From the NCBI GenBank assembly GCA_963585895.1, contig OY757934.1, positions 33,360,712-33,424,711 on the forward strand: DNA of 64,000 nucleotides. Reading direction: 5' to 3'. A program made the translations under genes and the position numbers. Under the pieces are notes generated by a model. That model saw nothing but the letters and a program-made list of their open reading frames with translations, was not told the origin of the DNA and made no database searches. Below, one piece after another: positions 12,507 through 24,122 of this stretch. Each line of letters opens with the position of its first letter. The stretch's first letter is position 1. The DNA comes from Sepioteuthis lessoniana (Eukaryota; Mollusca; Cephalopoda; Myopsida; Loliginidae).

Positions 12507-12909
12507 GTATGTACTTAATTTCTACTTTTTAATTGTAATGATCTTGTAGATCCTTCTGAACACAATGATTTTATGCTAGTTTCATTCACTTTACCCTATT
12601 GTTTGAATGCAACTTTTATTTATTCTTGTTTTCCTTTCCTCTAATTGTTCTGCTGCACCCTTAGCTACCCCATATGTTAATCTTGTTTTTCTCTTTTCCT
12701 ATTTTAGGAATGTTTCCATTACTGTTTTTATTTAATTTTTGTTATCAGACCATTATTCAGTTATTCTGGAAATATCTTAAGAAAAACATATCTCTCTCCA
12801 GGTGGTTTAGTGTGTAGCAAGGATAGATTTATTCCATTTTTTTTTTGTTTTGGTTTCTGCTTACTTATGAGTATATATGTGAATTCAAATAGTGTGTGTT
12901 ATATACACA

Positions 12910-13290
12910 AACCCATATATACACTCTCAACAGCTGCAATATATACATGAACATCTAAAAAAAAATATCCACCATGTCAACAGAAGAAACGTTGTGCTTC
13001 TCCATAATGCAAGACCCCATTCTACAAGAATCATGCAAGAAAAATATTCTATTTAGGCTGGTTTGTTCCACACCATCCACCATATTCACCAAACGATTTC
13101 CATCTTTTTCCCTTCTCTACAAAATGTTTCAAATTACAAAATATTTTCTCAAGAAGATCAGGTGAAAATGTTTGTGGAAAACTTCTTGAGCTCAGAACCA
13201 TCTGAATTTTACTGTGAAAGGAATCAGCAAGCTATCTGAGAAATGGCAAGAGGTAATTCAAAATAATGGCAAATATATTATTGATTGAAA
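12910..13290 (+). pseudogene. mariner transposase, C-terminal fragment
   Basis: Read across frameshifts, the plus strand gives LHNARPHSTRIMQEK, then a segment resembling PPYSPNDFHLFPSL, then KIFSQEDQVKMFVENFLSS and WQEVIQNNGKYIID before a stop near 13302. These match the last third of mariner transposases (family motifs NARPH and YSPDL..D, containing the second and third catalytic aspartates, and WQKCIDVQGSYFD at the end). The N-terminal two thirds are absent or unrecognisable. A dead DNA transposon. Confidence 0.75.
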
Positions 13291-13522
13291 TTAATTCATT
13301 GTTCAATTATTCATGAATAAATTATATTTGACTAAAACGAAAATTATTTATGACTCAACTAAATACTTTTTAGAGTTCCATCAATGGATTAAATAGATGT
13401 TTGAAAATTATTATAGGGATACTTGAAGCCATATAACTCTGTGAAAACAAATTATTATTATTATTATTAAATAAGTATAATTTATGGAAATCATATAGTT
13501 GCAAAAAAAAAAAAAAAGACAT

Positions 13523-13572
13523 TGGCATAAATAACCCTCCAAGGGTTGACATGCCATAAAGCCCGCCAGGTT
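13523..13572 (+). repeat. Stem-loop 3' tail fragment
   Basis: TTGGCATAAATAACCC then TCCAAGGGTTGACATGCC and ATAAAG. The inner stem is AACCC/GGGTT where most copies have AACCT/AGGTT, so pairing is kept. It follows a poly(A) run and directly abuts the Tc1-type fragment. Confidence 0.65.
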
Positions 13573-13574
13573 TT

Positions 13575-14200
13575 TTCTTTATGCTTCTCACACACACATA
13601 CACACACTCTCTGATGAACCAAAGCATTATGACCAACTGTCTAATGAAGTGTTGGTCCACCATGAACCTGCAAAACAACTCTTACCAAATCGGGCATAGA
13701 CTATACAAGACCTCAAAAGTTTTTTTTTATTTTTATTTTATCTGTTAGGATGTTAAGAACAGGTCCTTTAACTGTTATGGTTTACTTAGTGGTGGTTCTG
13801 CAGAGCAAATTTGTTGGTCCAACATATCTCATATGGGATTGAAATCTGGGGGATTTGATGTTCAGGGCAATAGTAAAATGTTTGTGTTCCTGAACCCGTA
13901 CTTGTACAACTCATGCAGTATGGTGGGACACAGTGTTCTGTTGAAACATGCCACTCATGAAGAGGTATATTTGGTCTTTAGTTACGTTCAGTGTTTCTTG
14001 TATAATGTTACCAAAACAATCACATGACCTCCACTGGTTTGTTTGCCTACAATGACCTTTGGTAATGCAAACTCATATATAACAAGGATTGATATGCTGT
14101 ATGTTGTCAGGAATTTCTTCCTTTACTTAGATTAATATTATTTGCAATTTGTGCCAGAATAATTCTTGACAAGGAAAACTTCCATTCTCTTCTTGCATCA
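13575..14200 (-). pseudogene. Tc1-type transposase, C-terminal fragment
   Basis: The minus strand reads, with breaks, MFQQNTVSHHTA, VVQVRVQEH, then PTNLLCRTTTK and, after a T-rich interruption near 13720, RMPDLVRVVLQVHGGPT and a stop. Tc1-family transposases have MQDNAPCHTARVVQ, WPPNSPDLNPIEH and, at the end, MPRRVRAVLRAKGGPT; the order and spacing agree. The catalytic Asp of the DNAPCHT motif is replaced (QNT) and the third motif is badly eroded. Non-functional. Confidence 0.7.
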
Positions 14201-14247
14201 TTATAAATCTTACCCATTCAATGCTTTGTCAGCAGTTGATGATATTT

Positions 14248-14783
14248 CCCTGTTGGCTGGGGTTGTAGAATACACCGACTGCTTCCCTGGAGAGGGGTAA
14301 GAACCCCCCAACGAGTATCCTGAATATGACACTAAACAGTCTGATGGTGAGGTTCCAGTAATGCTGGAGCTTTGGGGAATATGGGGTACTCCTGCATTGC
14401 CATCATTCCTTGGTCCAGTCTGGCCTGGAGGGTAGCACCTGATAAGGGTTCTATCTATAGTTTAAATAGAACTAATCAGTGTACTAATCATCTAAACTGA
14501 ATTGCTTGAAATAGAACTGTTTTGACATGGGAACTGTGTACTTATGCTAAACTGAATTGTTTGAAATAGAACTGTTTTGATATTTAGCTGAATGTAAACA
14601 AAAACTATACTTATTCTAAACTAAATTGTTTGACTAAACTGAATAGCTTGAAATAGAAATGTTTTTGGCAGTTAAACTGTGTACTTATGCTAAACCAAAA
14701 TAGAACTGTTTACTTGTATAAAAATGGATTTGGCATTAAATAACCTATAAAGGTTGATATGTCATAAAACCCAAACAAACAAA
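14248..14783 (+). mobile_element. Minisatellite retroposon, copy A
   Basis: Unique head (GGCTGGGGTTGTAGAATACA to ATGGTTTAAATAG-like, about 220 bp), then 55-bp-type repeats containing CTAAACTGAATTG and ATAGAACTGTTTTGAC, then the stem-loop tail (14728-14783). It is flanked by the exact 15-bp duplication CAGTTGATGATATTT at 14233-14247 and 14784-14798, so this is a complete retrotransposed unit. No coding capacity. Confidence 0.88.
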
Positions 14784-16234
14784 CAGTTGATGATATTTTC
14801 CCTTCTCAGACCATTACTTGATGGACCCATCACATCTAAATATGAGAACCTAGTTGTGCTAATTTGGAAATGCTCTGACCTAGTTGTTTGGCTAAAATAA
14901 TTTACCCCCTTATCAAAGACACTTAAATTTTCTTGTCTGTAATAGTAGCATTCAGCATATCAAAATGAAGTACCTGAGGTTCTCTTAGCTGCTATGTATA
15001 TCTCTAGCTGATGTGTACAGTTATTATTCTATCCATATGACACTGGTCATAATATTTTGGCTCATCAATGTGCATTTATGTATGTATATACATGCACATG
15101 CACAATCCTTTATTTAAATTAGTTTTTATTAATTATCTTATTTATTATACTTTTTAATGTTTTTTTGATAATACTATTTTGATAATAATATTTCTTAAAA
15201 TAAATGACAAACAACAGCAACTGCATTAGATTATTTAATATAAATACAAAAACAAACATAAAAATATTAATAATTTTTTTTAAATCGAGAAATTTTTTCA
15301 AAACTACACAGACCTTAATTTTTGAGGAAAATGTTTTCTAAATCCATAGCAAATGTATTTCTCTTAAAATAAAATTTTAAACACTAATTACATCACATAC
15401 ATTTGAAACAGAACACTACTAACAGTAATAGAATGCTAAGAATTTTATTATTTTTATGTTTCATTTTTAAATTGGGTTTTATTTTTCCAAGCAGAAGTTT
15501 TTTGGTATAAAACCACCAGATTTTTTTTTTTTAATCATCATATATCCCTTACACATACCATGTCATTGTATCTAAATATTTGTTTTTATTTTTTATTCTT
15601 TGTATTTCTCATGTGTTTTTGTATTTATTGTGTTTTTATAACAGACTAATAATTACAGTTTGAGTCAAATTGGCCTCAGAAAATAAATGATGGTTGTTTT
15701 TGTTTACTAAGCTTTGCTTACTTCGACACACAGTATCTGTTGTTACTAAGTGGTCATCTATCTAAGCACTGAGCAGGTTCATCACTGCTTAACTTGGTTG
15801 ATCTGGTAGGAACTGGTGCTTTCAGCATGATCTGACTGTAAGTCAAATAAGTGATGGTTAATGAATATCTGAATTTTCTTCTAATTACAGAATTTGATGT
15901 ATTCAAGAGCAGACATCAGAATCAGTTTGCCAACTTTAAACCTGTATTGTTATCTTCTAAAATAAGAGTGATTTAGTAACTACCTTATAGCATTGTATAT
16001 AGTTATGACTTTTGATAAGGATAGTTCCAGCAGTGGATTATTATTTTACTTTCTGTTTATTTTCGTTGTTGTATTCCTTGAAAATTTTTTATTTCATTGT
16101 GTAAATGAATTTCTTGCTAAGGTCATTATTTTTTCAAAAATGATATTTTTAGAAAAATAAATTTGTTGAGTGTGAATTAATCAGTATATTTATTTATTTA
16201 TGTATTCTATTGTGTGTGTGTGTGTAATTTTCAG

Positions 16235-16391
16235 ATGAAGAAAAAATGGCTCAATATGCACAAGAAGAGAGACAAATCAGGGAAGAAAATCTTCGGTTGC
16301 AGCGTAAACTTCAGATGGAGATGGAACGAAGGGAAAGTCTTTGTAGGCATCTCTCTGAAAGTGAATCCAGTCTTGAAATGGATGATGAAAG
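16235..16391 (+). CDS. CCDC6: CCDC6 coding exon (second coiled coil, [11 protein letters not shown])
   Basis: The acceptor is TTTTCAG after a (TG)n tract. The first two bases complete a His codon, then [40 protein letters not shown] and [11 protein letters not shown], ending with AG of an Arg codon (phase 2, donor GTGATT). Human CCDC6 has [20 protein letters not shown] and [12 protein letters not shown] here. It forms the second amphipathic coiled coil and ends in an acidic cluster. The ATG at 16235 region is internal to the protein, not a start. Confidence 0.96.
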
Positions 16392-16888
16392 GTGATTATA
16401 ATACATTTAGTTGTATTTTTAAAAGACCAGTTACATTTCTCTCATAGAGAAAGTATAGTTGATACAAGCAGGGCCCTTGCAAATTCTCTGTGTCTTACAA
16501 TTTATATGTGGAGCACAATTTATTTTCGAATAATACCAGGAAAAAAGGTTCATACTATATAATTTTCAATAATAGGTGAAAATTTTAAAAGATGGTATTC
16601 CTTGTAAAACTATTCCTCCTCTCTTTCTTGATTACTTTTTCAAATCTTGTACTTTAACTGAAATATCTTATAATACCTTGCTCATGAAAAATGCAACATT
16701 AAGTTATCCTTGGCAAAATGCAGACAAACATATTCAAAGCCGGTTTAATGTTTGGCCTTGTTATTAATAAATTCCTTATGTTGATTTTTTTTTAATCTCA
16801 AAGTAATTAATAGGTAAGAGGGTAGTAAGATTCAATATAGCATTATGCACATCAAAGTTACATTAAGAATTGCAAACGAACATATTGG

Positions 16889-17139
16889 TGGTGGTGGTGG
16901 TGGTGGGGTCCTTGTGGTGTAATGATTAAAGCGATGGACTGCGGAATCGTTGTAAGCGAGTTTCTACTCCAGTCACGGTATTAGGTTCACTTTTGGGCAA
17001 ATATCCTTGGGAAAGGTATGAACCCCCTTATCCTCCCAGCTATGGGTTAAATAGTACCCCTACTATTCTTCTTGGAGAATGGCTTTGGCATTAAATAACC
17101 TACAAAAGTTGATATATCATTAAACAAAGAAACCAAACT
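16889..17139 (+). mobile_element. tRNA-derived SINE, type 1
   Basis: Begins in a (TGG)n run, then TCCTTGTGGTGTAATGATTA (box A-like), a head of about 75 bases, the family body CCTTGGGAAAGGTATGAACC and the stem-loop tail at 17093-17134. The flanking duplication GAACATATTGG is at 16878-16888 and 17140-17150. Confidence 0.85.
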
Positions 17140-18671
17140 GAACATATTGGGGGTGTTAAAAGTTTGTTTTATAAAATACTTTTTTTTTTTTTTTTTTTTT
17201 TTAACATTCACTTATTGAGCAGGAAATTCAGTTTCTAGTTTCATTGATATTTTATTCATATGCAAATTGTAGTTGTTTGAATTGGTAATAAATGGAGGGG
17301 GGAATAACTCGGAAAATGTTATAATCTGTTGCAACAGGGTCATCTTGCATCACCCAAAATCTAATTTCTTTGCTGAAGTGTTGTCATTAAATTTTGATTG
17401 TTTTTTTTGGGTGGGGGGTTCCTTCTTTCATAAATAAAAGAAAAACTAGTTAAAAAATAATGATAAAGAATAAAACTTCCAGCAATTTTAAAGATTTCTG
17501 TTTTATAAGGATAATTTTATTAAAACAATTTAAAAAATAAAAAATAAAACAAAATTCATGCAAATTTACTTCATTTAAAATCATTCTTCACCATCCATGT
17601 CAAAGATATTGTTTGGAACAAGTATCATTAAATAATGTCTAAAATTCTGAAATGTTATCATTAACCTACAAGTTCAGATTAATATCTTCATTTTTTTATT
17701 GCTTTTACTAGTACATTTTAACCAATACATTCTTTGACCTACTTCAGGTGTGCATTTCCGCCAGTTCATGCTATAAATATTCTTAACAACTCATGGATGA
17801 AATATGATTAATTTGCAATTAAAACAACAACAACAATAATGATATAAATTCTGTTTTTCATTAGTTCATGACTTCTTTTATATTGTTAGAATTTTCATAT
17901 TGTGATAACCAATTACGCATATTTTTATTGTGCAATATTTATCTACAACTGTAGTAGTAGTTAGCAATTTGCCTATTATGATAGTTGTTGATATTCTCTC
18001 ATTTTTTTTTTTTTTTGTTTTAATTTGTGAAATAGATGTAAATATTTTTAGTGTTTTAAAGAAACGGGAACCATAAATTATAGAAGTTTCAAGTAAAATG
18101 TTTTTTTTTCTTCAAATCTTACATGTTCAATTACAGAAAAGAGTTTTCAAAACAGTTACAGGTATGATGCATGGGAAAAGAAGGCTTTTGCATTAACAGG
18201 AAATAAAATTTCTAGTGCAAAAATGTGTTGGTAGGTAGTCAAGCATTTTCTATCATATTAAGCAGTACTTTTATTATAGTATTCATCTGACTTCTCTGCT
18301 AAAGTCAGGATGTGACACAAGGTCAGATTTTAAATGGAGGCTTTCATGTGCATGAATGCATAGTTAAAGGTAGTATCAAAAGCAGCTCCAAAAGTGTGAG
18401 AAAGAGGAGGAGGGGGAGAAGAAGAAGACTTAATTGCTATCAGCTATTTTTAAAAAAATGCCCCCAAAAAACAGAACAATTTAGTGAATTTAGTTGAAAT
18501 CTAATCAAGCCTGCTTGTATCAATTTTCTATTGATGCCCTTGGGAAATGTATGAATCCAACTCACCTTGCATTTAATGGCCAATCATTTTAGTCTTGGTC
18601 ATTACAAACACAGAAAAAAGGGACATAGTACATTTGCAATTCACTCTTCCATTATTACCTTACCTATCTAG

Positions 18672-18745
18672 ATTGGCAGCAAAATGCCAAAGCCATTCTC
18701 CAAGAAGAATAGTAGGGGTACTATTTAACCCATATCCACTGTTAG
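18672..18745 (-). mobile_element. SINE type 1 fragment
   Basis: The minus strand carries ATGGGTTAAATAGTACCCC, CTTCTTGGAGAATGGCTTTG and the start of the tail (GGCATT), then stops. Truncated at both ends. Confidence 0.7.
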
Positions 18746-18996
18746 GACTTATACATGTCTTTATACAATGAAACTTTTATAAATGATAACACATACATAT
18801 AGACATATTAATCCTTTGATCCTGGACAATTTATCATTCATTGGTATTATAAATTTCTGAATATCAATTTTTGAAATTAAAGTAATTCTTTCTCTATGAA
18901 AACCTATAGACTGTCTCAAAGTAAAAATAATTTTTTATGTTCAACTTAAAATTGCATGTAAAAGATAATCATACAAATATGAATCAGCTATACTGA

Positions 18997-18997
<1 letters not shown>

Positions 18998-19053
<56 letters not shown>

Positions 19054-19054
19054 A
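18998..19054 (+). repeat. (TG)n(TA)n(TG)n microsatellite
   Basis: Compound tract ending about 40 bases before the CCDC6 acceptor at 19093-19094. Confidence 0.95.
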
Positions 19055-19094
19055 TGTGTCTATTTCTTAGTTGATTTGATTTTATTTTTAATAG

Positions 19095-19219
19095 ACATTT
19101 TAATGAAATGACAAAGCAACATGACATGTCAAGTAGCCAAAGTCATACAGTCCGTCCACGAACAGTGTCCAGTCCAATACCATATGCCTCACCAAACACA
19201 TCCCGACCATTATCTCCCG
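19095..19219 (+). CDS. CCDC6: CCDC6 coding exon ([11 protein letters not shown])
   Basis: The acceptor is TTAATAG. The first base completes Arg, then [32 protein letters not shown] and PNTSRPLSPG, with the Gly codon split after its first base (phase 1, donor GTAAGG). Human CCDC6 has [32 protein letters not shown]. This is the start of the Ser/Pro-rich region; the conserved TVSSP serines are phosphorylated in the human protein (family knowledge). Boundaries are firm. Confidence 0.95.
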
Positions 19220-19390
19220 GTAAGGAATTAATACACTTTTTATGCCAATTTTTTTAATGCTTGCATTCTATAGAAATGTACTATTTTAATACATTTTCAT
19301 TCTTTTAAATTACATCATTATTCTTGACTCTATTCACTGATTCTTATATTTTTAAACTTAGTGATTGCAATTATCATTGTCATAGTGCAC

Positions 19391-19466
<76 letters not shown>

Positions 19467-20038
19467 AATTTAGTTGAATGTTTGTATATTTGACATTTTG
19501 CATTCTATAAGCTTAATCATATAATGGTTTTGAAAGGTTTTAAAATTTTAGGAAAAATATTGGAGAACATTACAACTGTCTCTGAGGTTATTATGGTAGC
19601 ATAATTAGAAATGACAATCTTTATGAAATTTATAAAAAATGGGAAATAAAGGATATTTGAAATTGTGTTCATGACCATTATTTAAGTTTGAATTAAATGA
19701 TTTGAAAATATTGTAAAATGTATGTAAACTTTCTATTAAATGACTGTAAAATAAATATCTAATAAGGAATAGTTGAAATCAATTGATAAAATAAATTTCA
19801 AAGATATATAATCTCTGTGTGTGTAATTGATCCAATGATTTTCTTATAAAAAAAATGTAAAATATCCTAGAAAATTGGATAATATTTAATTATTTGACCA
19901 TATCTAATTAGTACTTTGCTCATGAATTATTTTATTCTTTTTCTTTCCTTTTTTTAAAATTTACTTAATTCATCCAACTTTAGTCTTTTCTGTATCTCTT
20001 TTTCTTCTCTTCCTTTCTTTCTCTGACTCTTCATGTAG
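19220..20038 (+). other. CCDC6 intron, 0.8 kb
   Basis: GT..AG intron, AT-rich, containing a long (GT)n(TA)n tract at about 19391-19462 and a pyrimidine-rich stretch before the acceptor TCATGTAG. Confidence 0.85.
19391..19462 (+). repeat. (GT)n(TA)n microsatellite
   Basis: A short GT run followed by about 31 TA units. Confidence 0.97.
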
Positions 20039-20247
20039 CTTTCAGTCCACCAAGTCCAATGAGGCGGAATACACCAGGGAGCCAGCCATCATTCTACACA
20101 CCTACATTTCTTCCAGGGACCTCTCCTCCCGTTTTCACACACAGTCCAAATGTTACAGTAAGTAACTCTCCTGAGGACCAGTCGTCTTTCTACCCACCTA
20201 CCTTTCTTCTGGGGAGCTCTCCCCCTGTCTTCGCCTCAGATCTCACG
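20039..20247 (+). CDS. CCDC6: CCDC6 coding exon with two in-frame 3' ends
   Basis: The first two bases complete Gly/Ala, then FSPPSPMRRNTPGSQPSFYT, PTFLPGTSPPVFTHSPNVT. A strong donor ACA|GTAAGT lies at 20158. If skipped, the frame continues VSNSPEDQSSFYPPTFLLG and SSPPVFASDLT to a second strong donor ACG|GTAAGT at 20248, exactly 90 bases on. The added segment is a diverged copy of the preceding one (SFYTPTFLPGTSPPVF versus SFYPPTFLLGSSPPVF). Both donors leave phase 0, so either joins the last exon in frame, giving isoforms that differ by 30 residues. The region corresponds to the human stretch around GFTPPTSL..YYNSPG and is predicted disordered. Which donor dominates cannot be told from DNA. 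Confidence 0.88.
20158..20163 (+). promoter_or_regulatory. Proximal 5' splice site of exon six
   Basis: GTAAGT after ACA, a consensus donor. It is retained as Val-Ser codons when the distal donor is used. Confidence 0.75.
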
Positions 20248-20253
20248 GTAAGT
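20248..20253 (+). promoter_or_regulatory. Distal 5' splice site of exon six
   Basis: GTAAGT after ACG, the duplicated counterpart of the donor at 20158, same phase. Confidence 0.75.
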
Positions 20254-23200
20254 TATTGGTTGGAGGAGCTGGGGGAAATGTCGCTACCGTGTGTAGTAGA
20301 TCCAGGACAACATAGCTGTCATTCAATACAATATTGCCATATACATTTTTTTTCCCTGTTTTTTTCTTCCATCCATCTCTTTTCATCTTATCTGGCATAT
20401 CACATTTCATATGCGCATGATCAATAATTTGAATCAAATATTAAAATATATTTTTAAAATTTTTTATTATCTGCATAACTATTTCTATTACTTTCTCATT
20501 TATTTGAAGACTAGTATCAATTTGCATAAGAGGGTTAGAGCTTGATTTTAGGAATTAGTATAAATTCACATAATCTTTATCAAGAACTTTATTCTTATTT
20601 TGACATTGTGTAACTCTTAAAATATGGCTAGATCTTCAATTTGCAAAACAGGATTTAGTTGTAGTTTTCATGAAAATTGTTGCAAGTTACTTTAGAAATA
20701 TTTAATATGATCTTTTTAATAATGTTGACTTTCTTGTTGATATCTTGAATTCTGAATAGAAAATTAGATTTTATGTAAACATCATGTTTTATTTTTGTGT
20801 TCTTTTTTTCCCCACCTTTTATAATTCTATTACTCCTCCTACACACTCACCTATTTTGAGTTTTCTTCTAAAAATGCAAATCAGTAGATTTTTGTACTTC
20901 ATTTTACAGGTGAAATAAACAGATAAATACATCTTTTGCATTCTGAGGGTAATCTGATGATTTATTTTTCAGTTGGAATATTAGCAATTATTTAAGTTTT
21001 TGCAAATATTTTAGTGGTCACATTTTGGAGACTTGTTCAGATTATGGAAAGACTTTAATGCTCATATTCTCTTTGTTCAAAATGGCCTTGTTTATAACTA
21101 GTTAGAAACAGTTTATATTCTCAGAATAAAAAAGTATGTTTCACTTCTAACCCAAAACCCAATTGAATTGAACTGAATGTGTTGGGGCTGTTCAGGAGGG
21201 TAGGCATTTAGGGAGGCGACAAGTAGCCAATGGTCATTAGGGTTACTAAGACATTTGAGTAAATAACTAAAATAAAAGGAACTTTCTACCATATATTTTT
21301 GATTCTCATCAGTGGTTTTTGTGTTCTACATGAGCCCTCAAAATGTGACCACTGATTAGAATGGAAAATACATGGTTGTAATTTCCTTTTATTTATTTAT
21401 TTATTTGCTTAAATGTCTTACTAGCCTTAATAACAGCCCACTAACTGTCCCCTCCTTAAATAGGAAAAAAACCTGTATTAGTCAAAAAATTAAATAGCAT
21501 TTAACTCATTTAGACTTTGCTCTTGAAGCAAAACATTTTTTTTAATTCTCGGAGAATATAAGTTGTTTCTAACTAGTGAAAATGTTTGGTAAACAATTAC
21601 TTTTTTTCATAAGACCCATTTTGAATAAAGGGAATATGGGTATTAAAGTTTTTCCTTGTTCTAAACAAAACCCAAAAATAAAGATATTTCTAATGCATCT
21701 GAAAACAAAGAATCAGTTTCTCCAGAATAATTTCATCCAAGCATGATAGAACAGATAATCTCACATGTGCCAAATCAAGATAAAATAGGTTAATTGAACT
21801 TTTACTAAGTTAAAATTCCAGAAAATGAAAGGAAACTTTTTCTTTTTTATGTTTATTCGTTCTTGCCTCCATAATCATTCAGATATCCTGCCCTGGCTTG
21901 TGACTGAATAAAAGTCTCTAACGGCAGAGAGTATTTTATGAATCGCGCAAGCTTATATCAAAGGAAACCATGAGATACAACATGGTGGGTGTGAAGTAAG
22001 GTGGATGAAGCCAAAGTTGGGTCAATGACATATTTCACCAGATGTTGGGGGGAAGAACTTCTCTAAGGGTTGTGTCTATTAATGATAATAAAAAAAACAA
22101 TCAAAGAAGGAATACCATGACTAATACAAACTATACATCCAAATTGCATTGCTCTTCATGTGAGTAAACAACAGGTTCATTTTGCTAAGGTTGGATTTCT
22201 GGCTCTAGTGTTAAAAAAAAAAACAGCTACAGAACCCAAACCCAAACACAACTTAGATGCAAAATCATTGTTAACATAGCAACTTTTAACATGAGGGCAA
22301 TAAACCAACTACCAAGTTTACTGCATGTGTAGTTGAGCACAGTATAGACATGCATGCAAGAATATAGATATTACCATAGTAAACTAGAATTAAGATACCA
22401 TATCAATATTGGTTGGACATTTGTCTCGTCACTTTCTTAGAAAAAGTTCATATTGCCATAGGAAGTGTACGAATGCTTTTCAGTCCTCGTGTTTTAAAAT
22501 CACTAAATAGCATCAAGAGAACCCAACCAAGAATTGTGTACTTCAACCCCTGCAGAACAATTGTCTCTTGCTAGAATCCCACTAAGACTAGTGATGAGTC
22601 GGATATCACAACCTTCTATGATGGGCTGTTTTCACTTGTCTGACACTTTCCCAAACATAACGTTATAATCATCAGTGGAGATATGAATGCTCAAATAGGC
22701 AAAGACAAAAATAATTAATTTTGCTTACACAACTTGCCAAATAGAAATAGTGAATATCTAACAAATCTTTAGCTCGAAAGTATCTTTCATGCCCAAACTC
22801 TAAATTCCAAGAAAGGGAAGGAAAACTATGGGCCTACATCTACCTAAATAATGCTTAAGCCCAGCTAGATTATATATTCATAAACAAGAAGTGGATAAAT
22901 AGTGCTCTGAATTGTGAGGTGTTTTTTTTTTTTTTTTTTTTTTTTTTAAGGCATATCTTCTGATCACAGATTAGTCACAGCAAAGATATGTCTGAGTTTA
23001 TACAGAAATAAGAAACAAACCGTCAAAAGCACATGTAATGACTGGTCCTCACTTATCAACAGAGATATAAGCAATAAATATACGGTGATTGTAAGAAACA
23101 AATTTGATATTTTTCAAGAGACATCTGAAGTACATACTCCAAATGAAGAATATAAAAACTTGGCTACCATTCACATAAAAGCAGCAGTAGAGTGCATACC

Positions 23201-24122
23201 AACCAAACCATGAACCGAATAAAGAGTCCCATGAGAGTCACTAGTAAAGAAGAAACAAGATAACTTAAAAAAAAAAAAAAAAAGCATCCCAACAAATGTC
23301 TATGTGCAGAAACTTAAGAAAGCCCCAAGAGCCAACACATACAAAAAAGAACAATTATAATATATTCAAGGCCAAATCGATAAAATTAGAAATTCAGTAG
23401 AAGATAGAGAATTACGAATAGCATGGCAGACTATAAACAAAGTGAGTGGAAGGAAGAGCACCTTGAGTGCAAAACTAAAAGCTGGTTGCCAAGAAGAAAG
23501 ACTTTAAAAGAATCTACTCAGAAACCCTTCTGAAATTATTGACTAACCTATCCCAAAAAAATTAATGGCCAACTAGACATTAAACTAGGACAGGACAGTT
23601 TACAGAGGAAGAACTTGACACAGTATTAAAGAAAAAAAAATTAAAAACAAAAGCACTGCAGATCTTGACAAAGTATCTCCTAAAGTTTGGAAGACAAGAA
23701 AATTTGATGACATGCATCTGTAATTATGCAATACAGTCTATCAACAAAATTCAGTAGACAAATGAATGAAAGATTATATCTTTCTCTTCTCCAAGAAAGG
23801 CAACCTCAGAATCACTAAGAATTGCAGCAGCATAACTCTAACTGCTAAGGTTTATAATACCCTGCTTTTCAATTGTATTTGACCCAAAATCAAGAAAATT
23901 TTTAGGAAAAATCAAAACGGCTTTACAAAGAATTGCTCTTCAACCTCACAAATTCTGACAATCTTTCAGATCATTGAAGCATGGACCAAGAATCTCAAGG
24001 CAACGTTACTGTTAGTAGATTTCTCTAAATGTTCGATTCTATACACAGAGGAAAGATGGAGCAAACATGACTTGCATTAAGTCTTCTCAAAGAAATGTTT
24101 CCCACTATAACAATGCTTTACA

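Larger units (their letters stand above)
12507..16234 (+). other. CCDC6 intron, 3.7 kb
   Basis: GT..AG intron containing decayed mariner (12910-13290) and Tc1-type (13575-14200, minus) transposase fragments, a tail fragment (13523-13572) and a minisatellite retroposon (14248-14783). From 14800 to 16234 I see only AT-rich sequence, ending in (TG)n just before the acceptor. Confidence 0.8.
16392..19094 (+). other. CCDC6 intron, 2.7 kb
   Basis: GT..AG intron with a type 1 SINE (16889-17139), a minus-strand fragment of the same SINE (18672-18745) and a (TG)(TA)(TG) microsatellite near the acceptor. About 18400-18480 is purine-rich and low complexity. Nothing else is recognised. Confidence 0.8.

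Noticed and set aside
12308..12532. 74-codon plus-strand open frame as a small gene
   Set aside because: It is CCDC6 exon 12349-12506 read with intronic bases on both sides; the ATG at 12308 lies before the acceptor.
16214..16447. 77-codon plus-strand open frame
   Set aside because: It overlaps CCDC6 exon 16235-16391 in the wrong frame; the correct frame matches the CCDC6 coiled coil.
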